Shown here piece after piece: positions 12,201 to 22,545 of a stretch of 64,000 nucleotides of DNA. Under the pieces are notes generated by a model, which was not told the origin of the DNA, made no database searches, and saw only the letters and a program-made list of their open reading frames with translations. The DNA is from Chamaecyparis obtusa (taxonomy: Eukaryota > Streptophyta > Pinopsida > Cupressales > Cupressaceae). The DNA lies in NCBI GenBank assembly GCA_027943335.1, contig BSBK01000869.1, forward strand, positions 1,956,001-2,020,000, written 5' to 3'. Numbering within the stretch: position 1 is the stretch's first letter; the number at the start of each line of letters is the position of its first letter. The position numbers were made by a program, and so were the translations under genes.

Positions 12201-15200
12201 TAAACATCTTAAATTTGTTCAATAGGATTGTGGAAGCACTGAAAACATATGTATGCCACAACATGCTTGGGAAGATGACAAGAAAAGCTGGCAGTTGAGT
12301 TCTAATCAGATGGAAGTGCAGATGAGCAAATTGTCAGTTCTAACTATTTTATTAAAAAATGCAGATTGAATGCATGTAATAGCTTAGGAGGGAGTTGTGC
12401 TTCTCATTTATATATTTATGATCAGTTAGAAGAGCAGCTGAGTAAATTTTCAATACTACTGTTTATAGCTATAATTGAGAGCTTGATTTCATGACATAGC
12501 TAACGAGTTTCTTTTTGATATATTTTTCTTGTTTAGAATTAACTATTTGTTTGTCTCTATAAAAGTATAAATTAAAACAATAAGCAAGTGAACATAAACT
12601 AAGGTTTCTTGTCAGATTCAATGGAGAGAGCAATTTGTTTTCCTTTTCTTTTATGGACTATTGAATGAACCCAGAGAAAGAAGAAGCAATGCATTTTTAT
12701 GGTTGTAAAGGACTAGGGTCTAAAGCTTTAAAGTATATACTCTGTGAAGAGAAAAAAATTCATTACTCAGCTGTAATGCTGTCTGAAAAGGAACATTTAG
12801 ATTTTTAGCTAGTCCTTGTTGAAAACTTAGAAGCTTCTAACTCAAAACATGGCTTACCTTGGCTGATTTTGAATAAGATGCTTTCGAAGCATTAATGTTT
12901 GAATTGCTGTTGCGTTGAGCACTAGTAGATAGAATTATCAAAGTAAAAATAATATCCACATTGGGTTCTGCTAACCGATCTGTGAATATATTATTGAATG
13001 ACGAGGAGTCACATGCACACCATTTTTTTAATTTAAGTTCACTCCATCTAATGTCATATTTGAAATTGCATGTTATACATGCGATTCTAATGGTTACAAA
13101 AGAACAAGCCAATCATACATGTAACAAAAAAATGTAGAGTTACAAAATTCCTTAACATGGGCTTATTTGCCATCAACAGACAACTATTCACATTCTTTTT
13201 TAAGATAGTGTTATTTTAGTGCAACTCAAGGCTCTTTGACATTGTTGAAACTTGAAACCATATGCTTGACAGCGCATAATATGATATACAACATCATCAC
13301 AACCTAATTTATTCTCTCTTTTGAGATTCTAGGTGTTGACATATTGACTTTCCATTTTTGCTAAAATATCTGTAAATAATTCAGAAAGGATGGCACCAAA
13401 GGTGTCTCAGTTTTATGTAAATAGAATGCACATCATTTTGGAACATCCTATTGTAAAGCAAGATAGCAAAGCTAATCTGTCTACTCCAACCTTGGTTAAC
13501 CCAGGGCACATCAAACTTAAGTGATGCATTTGGTGACACATGTCAATGATTGAACAAATAATGAATTCCATAAGCATAGGAAAGAATACAAATATGCAAC
13601 ATTATATATATAAGTTGCCGGTTCGGATTCCGGTTCGGATGCGGGTTCGAGATTCGGGTTCGAAATTCGTCCAAATTTTTTTTGGGCTGGGTTTGATTCA
13701 TTTTGGGTTCGTTCGTACAAGAATTTTAAAATAAATAAATAAATATATCTATATGTAAACATATGCAGCAGCAAATAAGTTCATACATTACTATGCTAAT
13801 AATAAAGCAACATAGCAAAATAGACCACCACATATATTATCGTTTTAGTTCAAATGACATAACAAAATGTCAAAATACACCACCATATCAGTGTTTCGGT
13901 TCAAAAACAATAATGCCAACATTAATAATCACTATCAGTCATTAGTGATCAAAATATCATCAAAAATCATCAAACAAATCATCATCATTATGCTATTGCA
14001 GATTAGAAGCACAAACAGTGCCACTAGCATCAGTACTAGCAGCCTCAAGCCCAGCCTCAGGATCAGCCTCAACATCACTATGTAGCTCACGATCACCATC
14101 ATCAATTGCAAGTGCATCAAAGTGGGCTTCCAACTCTGCAAACTCTGGTTCAACATCCCAATGATGTGCCTCCCCTTTTTTTGTAAGTATTGTCTTTGTG
14201 TGTTGTGAGCCTCAAGTTTGAATGCACAAAGACCAAGTTATTTGCCTTCTTGGAGTTTAGTCGGTTGCGTTTAATTGAGTGGATGAAGGAGTATGTGCTC
14301 CAGTTCCTCTCAGATGATGATGAACTAGCAACCTAGCAATATTTACAATTTTGAAATTAGAGAGTTAAGAGTTTTGAATATAAACTCAATATTTATCAAC
14401 AACAATTTAGAAATTAGAATCTTAAGAGTAAAGAACGAACTTGTGATAAAATTTTGATGGCAATGGGTTGCAGGAGCTGGTACATTTGTCCATGGAAGAA
14501 CCACCATTTATGAGCATCAGCATTTTTCTTGCCCGCAAGAGCTTCAAGACCACAATCATCGGTGCTCGCAAAACTAATGAATTCAGACCTCACTGTAGGT
14601 CGTAGCTGCTCGGGAAAGAGTCTTTGAAGGGCTGTCTTATACCCTTGAGCAACTTCAGGATCTCTATATGGGGCAACTCTACTGGTACTCTCACTGAGGA
14701 TCGATTGGCTATAGAACCCGGGGCTCAATGCAAAGGCAAGTAGATGCAAAGGGGTAGTCATTCTGTTCCACCTCTCTACCATGATTACCTATAGCTCCTT
14801 GAAGAACTTTTCATCTGGATCTTCCTCTTTCTCATTTATGATATTTCTAATATCCTCAATCATGGAGTCAATGCCATCATATACCTCACCCAAGCAAGGC
14901 CTATCCATGTCAGTGTATTGGATCATGCTCCATATAGAGTCGGTGAACTTCAGAAGGTACTCAACACAATCCCACCAAGAGTCATCTAGTATCAATGCCT
15001 TAATGGCAACTGCCTTGGCACTATTAGATTGCCTCCATATGCTCCAATTAGCACTGATTACCATTCTAGACAATGCCTCTTTAACCTTGATAAGGCATCT
15101 CAAAACAATAGTGTTGGAGGCAAAGCAGGTCTCGACAACTTTTTTTAAGATCAAAACAATAATAAATTAAGCTCAAGATTAAATTTTTAAAATTTAAATT

Positions 15201-17397
15201 TTAAAATTATTGAAAGTTTACTAAACTAAAGTGACTACAATTCTAAAAGATGTTCAAATTTTAAACAATTGAAGTTACCTTCAAGAGCTCCAATTTTGAG
15301 AATTGTCTAAATATGGCTTGAGTCATATGGTGGTTCATGACAAACATTTGGATCTCTTGTGCCTCTTCATACATTTTTTTAATCTACTCAATCTTAGTGC
15401 CAATTTTTTGCAGCATTAGGTTGAGTGAGTGCACAACACAAGGTGTCCAAAAAATGTGTTTGAAGCGCTCCTCAACCAATAAGCCGACAGCCCTACAATT
15501 CTTGGAATTGTCGGTTATTACCTAAACAACATTTTGAGGGCCAACTTGCTCAATGGCTTGGATGAGAATGTTTGCAATGAAAGGACCGTCCTTCACCTCT
15601 CCTTTACAATCCACAACTTTTAGAAACATTGCACCTCTTGTGGACACTGCAATCACATTGACCAAAGGAGGATTTCTCGCATCTTTCCATCCATCTGATA
15701 CTATGGTCACACCTGTTTCGATCCATGAATCGTTGATGGGCTTCATGGAAGCCTATACATTGATCACCTCCCTATCCAATAAAGTGGTGCACACCTTCTC
15801 ATAACCTGGGCCCTTGACCCCCTTTGGAGCCTCATTAATTGATCTCACCATTTTTTGCCAATACGGTGAGCGAACAACATTAAATGCCAATCCACATGCA
15901 TAGACACATCTCGCTATGGCTTCCTCAGCAATGTCTCTAGCTTCATTTTGAAATGATGTTTCCAAGGGCCCCATTGCTCTCTTCTGTACAATTAGTTCTT
16001 GAGGACCACACAAGAATGGATGGTCCTCTACGGGTGGCTCATTGGGAGTGGAAGTTGAAGACATAGATGATATTTTTGTTTTTATCCTAGCATTTTGCAA
16101 AGGATGAGAACTTGACCTCCCAGCTGCTTCGTCTGCTTGTTTTTGCTCGTGAATATATTTGTTCACAATGTGGTTTGGAAGAAGAGTGTTAGGTAGTACC
16201 CCATTAATTCTTGGTTTCCCTGTACAAAATTTAATGCCCTATTGAGAAATAAAGCACAAATGTGCTTTCACTCTACTGAAAGAGCTACTAGATTCCTCTT
16301 TGCAATGGCTGCAAATCCACACACAACCTCCTCCACTTGGCATTGGTTTAACCATTTCCACATATTTCCATAGTGGAGAGCGTCTGTCTATTTTGAAGCA
16401 GGATTTTTCGGTGCTAGAAGCACTTGTAGCCATTCTTTGAGTCTAAATGATGAATCAGAATCTATAAACAACAAACAAATCAAATATTAATATAAATTAA
16501 AAATAGTTACAAGAGGAGAAGGATGTGTGCAGAAATACCTCATTGCATGGTATAAAATTTAAAATTTTGAAGTTAAAGTTTTAGCCTTTTCAATGGTACA
16601 ACAGACCTGTTAAAATTTATCTTTTTGTCTTAGAATCTTAGATGACTGTCATGTGTGCAGTTTCAAAATAAACATTCTTTGACGATACATCTGTTTGCTT
16701 TGATTGAAAATTCCATTTCAGATGTAGTTATTGTTAATTACTTAATATATTGTAGGTGTGTCTAATATTAATGTAGGAGGTTGTAGCTGTAAAATATTTT
16801 AAAAGGGCAATTTACAAGAAAATATGTTTCATCCTACACTAGGTTGTGACTTTAGTAATCTGTTATAATTGTTAAACACATGATTCAAAAACTAAATTAA
16901 ACTCTATCTTATACAAAGCACACTCCCTAGCAGATTAAACACATGATTCAGAAATACCTCTTTCCTTGCACCGATCGGTAAAAGACTGATAGTCTTTCCT
17001 TGCACGGCAGTGGAAGCTTGAGAAGCTTGCAGTGGAAGGAGCTCATGGGCTCATGGCAGTGGAAGGAGGTCATGGTAGTGGAAGCGGCAGTGGAAACAAT
17101 GAATAAACGTCATGTTAAAACGCGATACCGTTTAGAACTTTAGTGTTTAAAAATTTAAAACAATAAAAAAACAATTTTAAAAATTAAAAAATCGCGTTGA
17201 AAGTCAAATTCGAATGAAGTCGGTTAAAATTCGGCCTGGGTTCGCTTGCTGATTTCCAAATTTGCTGCAAAATTTCACAAATTCGGCTTGGGTTCGTTTT
17301 TACGAATTACACAGAGAAAATGTGAATTCGTATCGAATTCAAATGCTCACCGAACCGAATGCTGAATTCGGGATAGCCTGGACGAATATGGCAACTT

Positions 17398-17453
<56 letters not shown>

Positions 17454-17993
17454 ATTTGGGGCTCGGTTTCATTTTGGCTTTGTCCACCGACACTTCCCCC
17501 CCTCAACACACACACAATAGTAAAGTTGCTGGATTTGGTTTGCGGATTGCGTTTGTTTATCCGTCAAATTTATTTTGGGATTGGGTTTCATTTTGGGTAT
17601 GTCCATACAAAAACATATAAAATTATAGACAAAGCCAAAATACCTTTTAAATCTATCTTGCTATTTGCATAGTCAAACACTTCTTTTAGTAAGATTAAAT
17701 TTGCTGTTCACCTAAAATGGTCTTTTATCAACATTTTAAAGTTTTTGATTGTTAATGCCTTACAGTCTGTTCCTCATATTGATATTTATATTTGAAGGTA
17801 AAAAGAAAGATTTTATTAGCTTATATTAACAGTGCATTTGTTGAAGTGTAGTTCTTCAGCAGAGGATACTACCTTATTTTTCAAGAACTAAATTATTATC
17901 ATATCTAAATCTGCCGACACTGATGTTGCTGGCTTTACAGGAATATCCATGTTCCTAAGCCTAGAGAGTACACACTATCAAGACACTCATTTT
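6124..17993 (+). CDS. AMSH: AMSH-type deubiquitinase, 5' half (exons 1-6), 3' end not in view
   Basis: Six exons join in phase to about 204 residues: 6124-6231, 6398-6462, 10932-11007, 11885-12088, 12226-12332, 17941-17993. Residues 13-36 (VDVDNRIPMRYYYRIAGNL), 37-58 (ARVYREENNFIDLYIILLRF) and 58-83 (LISETIPSHQDYP) match the conserved N-terminal USP8-dimer/MIT-like domain of plant AMSH1/AMSH3. Exon 6 gives VPKPREYTLSRHSF, like the linker before the MPN+ domain. Plant AMSH proteins are zinc JAMM proteases that remove K63-linked ubiquitin and act with ESCRT-III in vacuolar and endosomal sorting. The catalytic JAMM exons are not found downstream, so the protein is incomplete here. All exons obey GT-AG with matching phases (0, 2, 0, 0, 2, 1). 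The start is the first ATG of the conserved domain. Confidence 0.85.
6398..6462 (+). CDS. AMSH: AMSH exon 2 (residues 37-57)
   Basis: It follows CTTTCAG and encodes ARVYREENNFIDLYIILLRF. It ends CCAG/GTGATT after two bases of a Ser codon that exon 3 completes. Confidence 0.85.
6463..10931 (+). other. AMSH intron 2 (4.5 kb)
   Basis: The intron is long and non-coding. It holds a diverged tandem repeat (about 8628-9200), an A/G-rich tract with repeated CAGCAGA-like words (9550-9720), and a short GC-rich island (9890-10060) with GGGGGAAACGTCCCCCC. The minus-strand 199-aa ORF at 9450-10049 has no recognisable motif and looks like chance. Confidence 0.6.
8628..9200. repeat. Diverged tandem repeat, about 85-90 bp period
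   Basis: Related units recur at 8628, 8963, 9048 and 9138. Each has a GTGCACCTC/GTACAACTT-like head, a CAAAGAA-like middle and a TTCAAATTTCAA-like tail. Spacing is 85-90 bp in the right part. The units are too diverged to have arisen recently. Confidence 0.4.
10932..11007 (+). CDS. AMSH: AMSH exon 3 (residues 58-83)
   Basis: It follows TTTTTAACAG and encodes LISETIPSHQDYPTYAAKEK, matching the ETIPxHxDY block of plant AMSH. It ends AAGGAG/GTAATC in phase 0. Confidence 0.85.
11288..11600 (-). repeat. Hammerhead-like hairpin repeat, copy 2
   Basis: Minus-strand copy in AMSH intron 3. A T/C-rich tract leads to the stem GGACCAC (11365-11359), loop TGAGT and GTGATCC (11353-11347), then GAAATG. 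The stem has one mismatched pair. Compared with copy 1, the loop-closing pair is C-G instead of T-A, a two-sided change that keeps pairing. The following flank (ATACACAG, CAGAAGCTTGTGCA) matches copy 3. Confidence 0.5.
11690..11800 (+). repeat. Hammerhead-like hairpin repeat, copy 3 (inverted to copy 2)
   Basis: Plus-strand remnant. A degenerate AT stem ends ATTATATCC (11732-11740) followed by GAAATGTCGAGCAAAAA. The next 40 bases match copy 2, including CAGAAGCTTGTGCA. With copy 2 it makes an inverted repeat with arms of about 60 bp around 375 bp. Confidence 0.45.
11885..12088 (+). CDS. AMSH: AMSH exon 4 (residues 84-151)
   Basis: It encodes RLQEIVDELEALKPKVQRHV, the helix that ends the USP8-dimer region in AMSH, then a polar linker rich in N, S, H and C. 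It starts after AAATAG and ends GAAAAG/GTATAA, phase 0 at both ends. Confidence 0.8.
12226..12332 (+). CDS. AMSH: AMSH exon 5 (residues 152-186)
   Basis: It encodes a variable linker ending QMEVQMSKL. The donor is AAATT/GTCAGT; with exon 6 it gives SKL-NIHVPKPRE, the expected order in AMSH proteins. Intron 4 is 137 bp. Confidence 0.7.
12421..12462 (+). repeat. Decayed copy of the 3' end of exon 5
   Basis: GATCAGTTAGAAGAGCAGCT and the bases after it resemble the last 42 bases of the exon 5 region, 114 bp further on. It lacks a clear donor and is probably a small local duplication in intron 5. Confidence 0.35.
13611..17398 (-). mobile_element. hAT (Ac-type) DNA transposon, decayed full-length copy
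   Basis: The ends are 9-bp terminal inverted repeats, TAAGTTGCC at 13611-13619 and GGCAACTTA at 17390-17398. Both ends carry many TTCGG/GGGTTCG sub-terminal words as in Ac-like elements. Flanks are TATATATA (13603-13610) and GATATATA (17399-17406), an 8-bp target duplication with one mismatch in an AT-rich site. Length is 3,788 bp. It encodes one transposase on the minus strand. It lies in AMSH intron 5 and is antisense to the gene. Confidence 0.8.
13993..16433 (-). pseudogene. hAT transposase (BED zinc finger, DUF659, hAT dimerisation)
   Basis: From the Met at 16433 the N-terminus carries a BED-type finger (CVWICSHC, FSRVKAHL). Next come GLAFNVVRSPYW and TIVSDGWKDARN (DUF659, first catalytic Asp region), VITDN (second Asp region), then SSSERNWSTYSFIH, the hAT C-terminal dimerisation block near 14310. 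An acidic tail ends at TAG 13993-13995. Two gaps look like real introns: about 14333-14446, and one between roughly 15140 and 15280, where LLK joins VVET. Lesions include a stop between QNVV and VITDN (near 15525), a stop near 16245 and a frame change near 14190. The protein would excise and reinsert the element in the nucleus if intact. Confidence 0.8.
17399..17453. repeat. (TA)n(TG)n microsatellite
   Basis: A run of TA followed by TG dinucleotides directly abuts the right end of the hAT element. The AT part overlaps the presumed target duplication and has probably expanded since insertion. Confidence 0.9.
17454..17640 (+). repeat. Two solo fragments of a hAT left end
   Basis: 17455-17505 (TTTGGGGCTCGGTTTCATTT) and 17523-17640 (AAAGTTGCTGGATTTGG, then TTTGGGATTGGGTTTCATTT) both resemble bases 13611-13730 of the adjacent hAT element in the same orientation. 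The second keeps a recognisable TIR (AAGTTGCtGG). Confidence 0.5.
17941..17993 (+). CDS. AMSH: AMSH exon 6 (residues 187-204)
   Basis: After CTTTACAG it encodes NIHVPKPREYTLSRHSF, close to the PPPKEETLSRHSFLG linker of plant AMSH proteins. The donor is TTTT/GTTAAG, leaving one base of a codon (Leu expected). Intron 5 is 5.6 kb because of the hAT insertion. Confidence 0.7.
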
Positions 17994-18145
17994 GTTAAGT
18001 GTAGTGGCTTCAGCTGAAGATGCAAATATTGGGCTTTGTTTAAGTGTAATGATTTCAGAAGCAGATGCTACCTTCTGTTTTTCAAGAAATAATTTTTTTT
18101 TTATCATATTTAGATTTGCCTGCACTAATGTTGCTGCTGTTACAG

Positions 18146-18205
18146 GAATATCCATGCTCCTAAACCTAGATAGGAAACTGTATTAAGACATTCATACCTG
18201 TACAC
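18146..18205 (+). pseudogene. Decayed duplicate of AMSH exon 6
   Basis: It follows TGTTACAG with an intact acceptor and reads NIHAPKPR, then a TAG stop, then ETVLRHSYL. The stop means inclusion would truncate AMSH. It may be a relic, or a poison exon if spliced. Confidence 0.5.
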
Positions 18206-18700
18206 ATATGGTGAGACTTAAGATTAAGAATTGTGGAGCATTCAAGCGAGTTAGAGCCTAAAACTTGCAGAGTACACACCTTTGTTTTAAAATTTCGTGT
18301 GAAACTCCTCGAACTAGTATCCTCCTTCCAAAAATATCCCCAATCATTTACAAAATCTGAGTCCTTTCCATCTCTAAGTGGAATCTCCAACCTTTCAATT
18401 AAAACCCTCACGAGTAGTGATGTAGCTTCCAGGAAACCGTGAAAACAATTAATTTGCAAAGTTTATGAAGGTTGATGTAAATCCATTTTATGGGGATGAT
18501 ATTGGCAATATTGCACTAAATGTGGCTTGTGTTGATGTCAGTTTTGTACCACTACATAACATATAGCAATTGAATACTTGATATAGCATACCAAACACTC
18601 AACCCTCTCTTGAAAAGTAAATACTCATGAAGGACATGAGAAAAACTCCAAGGTTCCTTACACCTGTGGATACTAACTCAGTTATATTAATGTGATTTGC
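18206..18700. other. Non-coding, no feature recognised
   Basis: Mixed-composition sequence. No further AMSH exon (GPNG or JAMM motif) was found in any plus frame by eye. Two short overlapping ORFs on opposite strands lack motifs. Confidence 0.4.
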
Positions 18701-19546
18701 TGGTTAATCACGTAGGCGGGCTTACGTTGTTCATTCAAAGATAACTTGGTGGTACTTCGCTTGCTTGACTTGTTCTTTTCTTCTTGATCACTTTCACTTT
18801 CAACTACTACCACTGACTGCTTACTGCTCTACTACTACTCCTATGAATGAAGAAATTAGCAAATGGACGGGGATCCAACCAAACGAAAGCTTGCCTGCAG
18901 CGCTACCTCCATTGGTGCAATGATTCAAAGGGATACTCTTAGAATTTTCACACTAACACCTATCTTCGAACCCAACTTGAAGTACAAGTGGAAAGATGAA
19001 ATGCAAGTAGAACTTGGGAGCAATTGGACTAGATTACCACACAAGGCTTCCTAACAAGCCGCTAGGATGCTAGTGGCCTAGTATATAGATCCCTATCAAA
19101 CATTCACTAACATCACCATACAACTAGCCATCTACTTCTACTTTAACAACATGAAATGAAATCCTACTTTAATTTGAGAGATGAGAAGAACCATGCAATA
19201 CACCAAAATGATCATGTATATCCACCATGCAAACCACAACAATGAATAGAGAACAATTTTGATAGTATTTTGGCAACAATTGTCCAACATAACTCTCTTT
19301 ACAAATGAGAACAAATGGCCTTATATAGAGGCTCAAAATTACGAGTGGCCAAGATTAAGGGGCAAAATCAAGGGCCAAGATTAAACCTTACAAACCTTAA
19401 TTAGGGTTACCATCTTTCAACCAATTACATGAGGGCACCAACTTTGTGGGCCAATGAGAAAATTACAATAATCTGTCAACCAATGAGAGCATAGGACATT
19501 TGGCTTGATTTGATTGCATGCACATGAAATTGCCACCTCATCAACC
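18701..19546 (-). repeat. LTR-like non-coding segment (minus)
   Basis: On the minus strand it starts near TGATGAGGTGGCAATTTC (about 19545), has a CCAAT-rich upstream part and a TATA box CTATATAAGGCC near 19330. This is the layout of an LTR U3-R region. The matching partner LTR is not seen, so the ends are not proven. Confidence 0.35.
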
Positions 19547-19951
19547 TTATCTTATAAATTTATTTAATCCTTGAGATGAGGTGAAGCCATGGATGCTTGA
19601 GCTCGTCCTTAGAAACTTTCTCATCACCAGTTGAACTTGCTTGTATCTGATGTCCTGACCTTGAAAGGGTGAGGTTTCTATGCACTTGGGGTAATCTTGC
19701 CTTGGCCTTGGTGGCTTGCCTGGGTGTGAACCTTCTTGCAATTTGAGAGCCTTGCTCTTGGCCACCGCCTTGAAATCGAACTTGACCTCCCTCAACCTTT
19801 CGTCTCGCTTTCCTCCTTCATTATCCTTGCCTTCTTTAACCTTCTTGGTCTTCTCTAACCTTCCTACTCGAATTCGGTTTGCATGCACCCACCTTTGCTT
19901 CAATACTCTTGGGTTTTGGGAGCACCTACCTTGGCCATACCTCCCTCTCAA
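19547..19951 (-). pseudogene. Basic ORF, 134 aa, unrecognised
   Basis: A Lys/Arg-rich minus-strand ORF lying just downstream of the accessory-domain remnant at 19997-20576. It may be the basic C-terminal part of the same retroelement protein after a frame change. It has no zinc knuckle and no pol motif. Confidence 0.3.
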
Positions 19952-19996
19952 ATCTAACCAAACTAGCTTGCATGAATAGCCAAGCCTTGTCTAGCC

Positions 19997-20576
19997 TCAA
20001 ATATCTTCAAATCTCTTCAAATCTGCAATGAAACCTGCCTCCTCACTAACGTTTTCCTCTTTGGCTAACCCTTGAATGTCTTCAACTATTCGGACTGCCA
20101 AAACCTTGCCCCTTGGCATAAGCATCTGCCTCAACCATAGTGGTGCAGTGCATCTCCCCAAATCTGGATTTGGTTCGACTAGCAAAGCATCACCAATAGC
20201 CTTGCAATCAAATAGAAGAGGTAGGACTCCATGTAGAATTGCTTCTGATTTTGCACTATCCTAAGTTGCAACTCTAAATTCTCGTTAATGATCCTAGCCC
20301 AAACAAACTTTCTTTTTCCATTCTCAATTCCTTCAATAAAATAATACATCCAAGGATCAAATTGTGTACCTTGAGCGGAGCCCATGACTTGGTTGAGAAG
20401 CACAATAAGGTGGCCATACTTTGATTTGGAAACTGACCTGACCCGGTGAACCTTGACGACTTGGTAACTCCTTTCTTTTTTTTCTTGCAACCAATTCTCA
20501 ACTGTACCATGTTCACTGTGCCAATGTTGGTGTCACCCACTCGCTTCAAATTTGAGAAGGAGGTCCTAGGCATCAT
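19997..20576 (-). pseudogene. Retroelement accessory protein remnant
   Basis: Minus-strand frames give SKYGHLIVLLNQVMGSAQG, then a YYFIEGIENG stretch, WARIINENLELQL and QKQFYMESYLFYLIA, then VEPNPDLGRCTAPLWL in another frame. No pol motifs occur. The NG-x-W-A-x8-L-x-K-x-YM pattern resembles the gypsy ORF3 at 51498-52664 and, more weakly, ORF2 of copies A and B. I recall similar unnamed plant retroelement proteins but cannot confirm this by search. Two frame changes make it non-functional. Confidence 0.45.
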
Positions 20577-20643
20577 GTCTTCCTTGTCTTACTTGGTATG
20601 CATTGCCCTTGGGTTCTTGCTTGCACTAGCATCTGCCATCCTA

Positions 20644-20950
20644 ACCCTTATTTCTGCCTCTTCTTTCTACAATGAGATGAGACTACACTTATCTCTGCCC
20701 CTCCAATCCTAGGGATGGAACTACCACTTATTTCTGCCTCTTCAATTCCTATCACACTATACTTATCTCTACCTCTTCGCCTAGAAATGGGACTACCACT
20801 TATTTTTGCCTCTTCGAAAACTTATAAGATGAACTACACTTATATCTCCCAACTTCGTTCTTAGGGGTGGGACTACCACTTTTATCTCGTTTCTCCAAAT
20901 CCTAGATAAAAACTACACTTATATCTCCCAACTTCAAGCCCTAGATGAAA
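20644..20950. repeat. Tandem repeat, about 37 bp x 8
   Basis: Units of ACTACCACTTATTTCTGCCT type, alternating with ACTACACTTATATCTCCCA type, follow each other about eight times. Odd and even units are more alike, so a 74-bp higher-order period exists. Confidence 0.7.
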
Positions 20951-21109
20951 TGATGAAGAGATGGATGGATGATGCAAGCAAAAAATGGGAAAAGAACCAA
21001 GTAAGAACAAGGAAAGAAATCTGCCTTACTAACCAGCCTTCACCAACAAACTTGAAGCTCCTCTTCTACACCAAACAATCACTTTTCCACCAAAGAAGAA
21101 GAAGATAAA

Positions 21110-21440
21110 AAAAAATCTGCAATCCCCTCACCAAAATTTCGCAAATTTGCCCTATGTTGGCAGCCTCCTCTTATGATTTCGCAATTTTGCCCCAAACAGC
21201 AGTCCCCTCTCACCACATTGGCTGCCCCAAAAATAGCAGCCTCTCTGCTAAAACTCGCAGCCCTGCCCTTCTCCAAAAAAAATCGCAGCACTTTCAGATT
21301 TTTTTGCAGGCTTTTCCAAATTTGCAACCCCAAAAATTACTCTTCCTCTACCAAATGCGCAACACTTCCTTCTACAATTCGCAGGTCTTCCTATAGATTC
21401 GCTGCCACTTCCTTGCCCAAATCTGCTCCTCAAATTCGCT
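21110..21440. repeat. Low-complexity region with recurring TTCGCA / GCAGCC words
   Basis: The words ATTTCGCAA, TTCGCAG and GCAGCC recur at irregular 20-40 bp spacing. The region lies between the minus-strand LTR and the accessory ORF, where a retroelement leader would be. The ORFs through it are motif-free. Confidence 0.4.
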
Positions 21441-21479
21441 GCCAAGAGAAAAGGAGAAAAGTGAATGAGATGATGAAAT

Positions 21480-22545
21480 GAAGTGGGGGAGAGCTCCCCT
21501 TATATACCAAATTTTTCCCTCTTAAAAGCAGGGCCGACTTTATAGGAGGAAAAAAAATAAATTAAAATTGCCAAGTTTAACATGAATTAAATAAAATAAA
21601 TTGCATAGCCCTAGGGGATTTAATTTTAATTTAAAATTGGGCCAGCCTAGTACAAAATTATGGGTTTAAATTAGCCAAATCCGAAATTATCATAGGCCCT
21701 AAAATTGAAATTTTGAAAAAAGGTCATGTAGGGCTCAAATATAGCTTTAAACCTTTCCCCATTGTGGACCCAATAACCTACCTTGAATTTCACACCTCTT
21801 AGGCCTTAAAATACATTGAATTTAACACACAAAGGGGCCCAAATTAAATTTCTAAATTACAAACACTCAGCCCCAAAAATATGATTTTAATGCATTTAAT
21901 TATGACAACCAAATCCAAAATCGAAAATTGCAAGCCAATAATAATTCAAATAATTTCCAATTTTCATTTACTCTTTTTCCCCATTTAAAATTTCGAAAAT
22001 CCTACTTGGCAATTTAATTTTTATTATTTTGCAACCCAAAAATCATTTTGCAATTTAATTTCCATTTGGCAATTTTAATTATTTTGCAATTTAATTCAAA
22101 TTTGACAATTTAAAATTTCATTTAATTTCCATTTTCACCACCAAAAATTTACAAGATTTTCCCAAAAAATATCCAATTTCACAATTAAATTTTGAAAACG
22201 TTCAAGTTTTTCAATTTCATCAATTTTAAAAAATTCATCTAAGTCCAAAATTTGCAATTTTATCCCGCTAGATATTAAAATAAAATTTTCTCATCGAATT
22301 TCATTTGGCCTGGATACAAAATCGACTGTTTAAGAAAACCAACGTTCCGCGCAAGGTGAAAACAAGCCATACCCTCCAAGGCACTTCAAAAACATCCAAG
22401 GTGTAGAATTTTCGTTTCAAAACCTCTGGATCGCTCCAAAACTCGCTAAGGCATCCAAATACTCCCGGATCTAGGAAATTGCCAAGGCCTGCTCGAAAAT
22501 TGGGGGTCCCCAAATTCTTTGGGGCGATGGTGTGAAAACCTCACA
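21480..22545 (-). repeat. LTR (probable 5' LTR of a minus-strand retroelement)
   Basis: The minus strand starts TGTGAGGTTTTCACACC at 22545, a short palindrome typical of LTR ends. It has a long AT-rich U3 and a TATA box GGTATATAAGGGGAG at about 21510-21495. Downstream are a leader and the accessory ORF at 20576. The matching 3' LTR was not found. Confidence 0.45.

Larger units (their letters stand above)
17846..18205 (+). repeat. Tandem duplication covering AMSH exon 6 and its acceptor
   Basis: Copy 1 (from about 17846) and copy 2 (from about 18044) share the GTGTA start, a TTTTTCAAGAA stretch, a pyrimidine/branch-like tract, TTACAG/GAATATCCATG and the exon body. Offset is about 200 bp (exon starts 17941 and 18146). 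A third partial unit start lies near 17996. Confidence 0.6.

Noticed and set aside
17760..17810. Extra AMSH exon between the hAT element and exon 6
   Set aside because: An acceptor-like TTACAG and donor-like GAAGGTAAAA flank it, but the translation matches nothing in AMSH.
20644..20950. CRISPR-like array
   Set aside because: The units are direct tandem repeats without unique spacers in a plant nuclear context.
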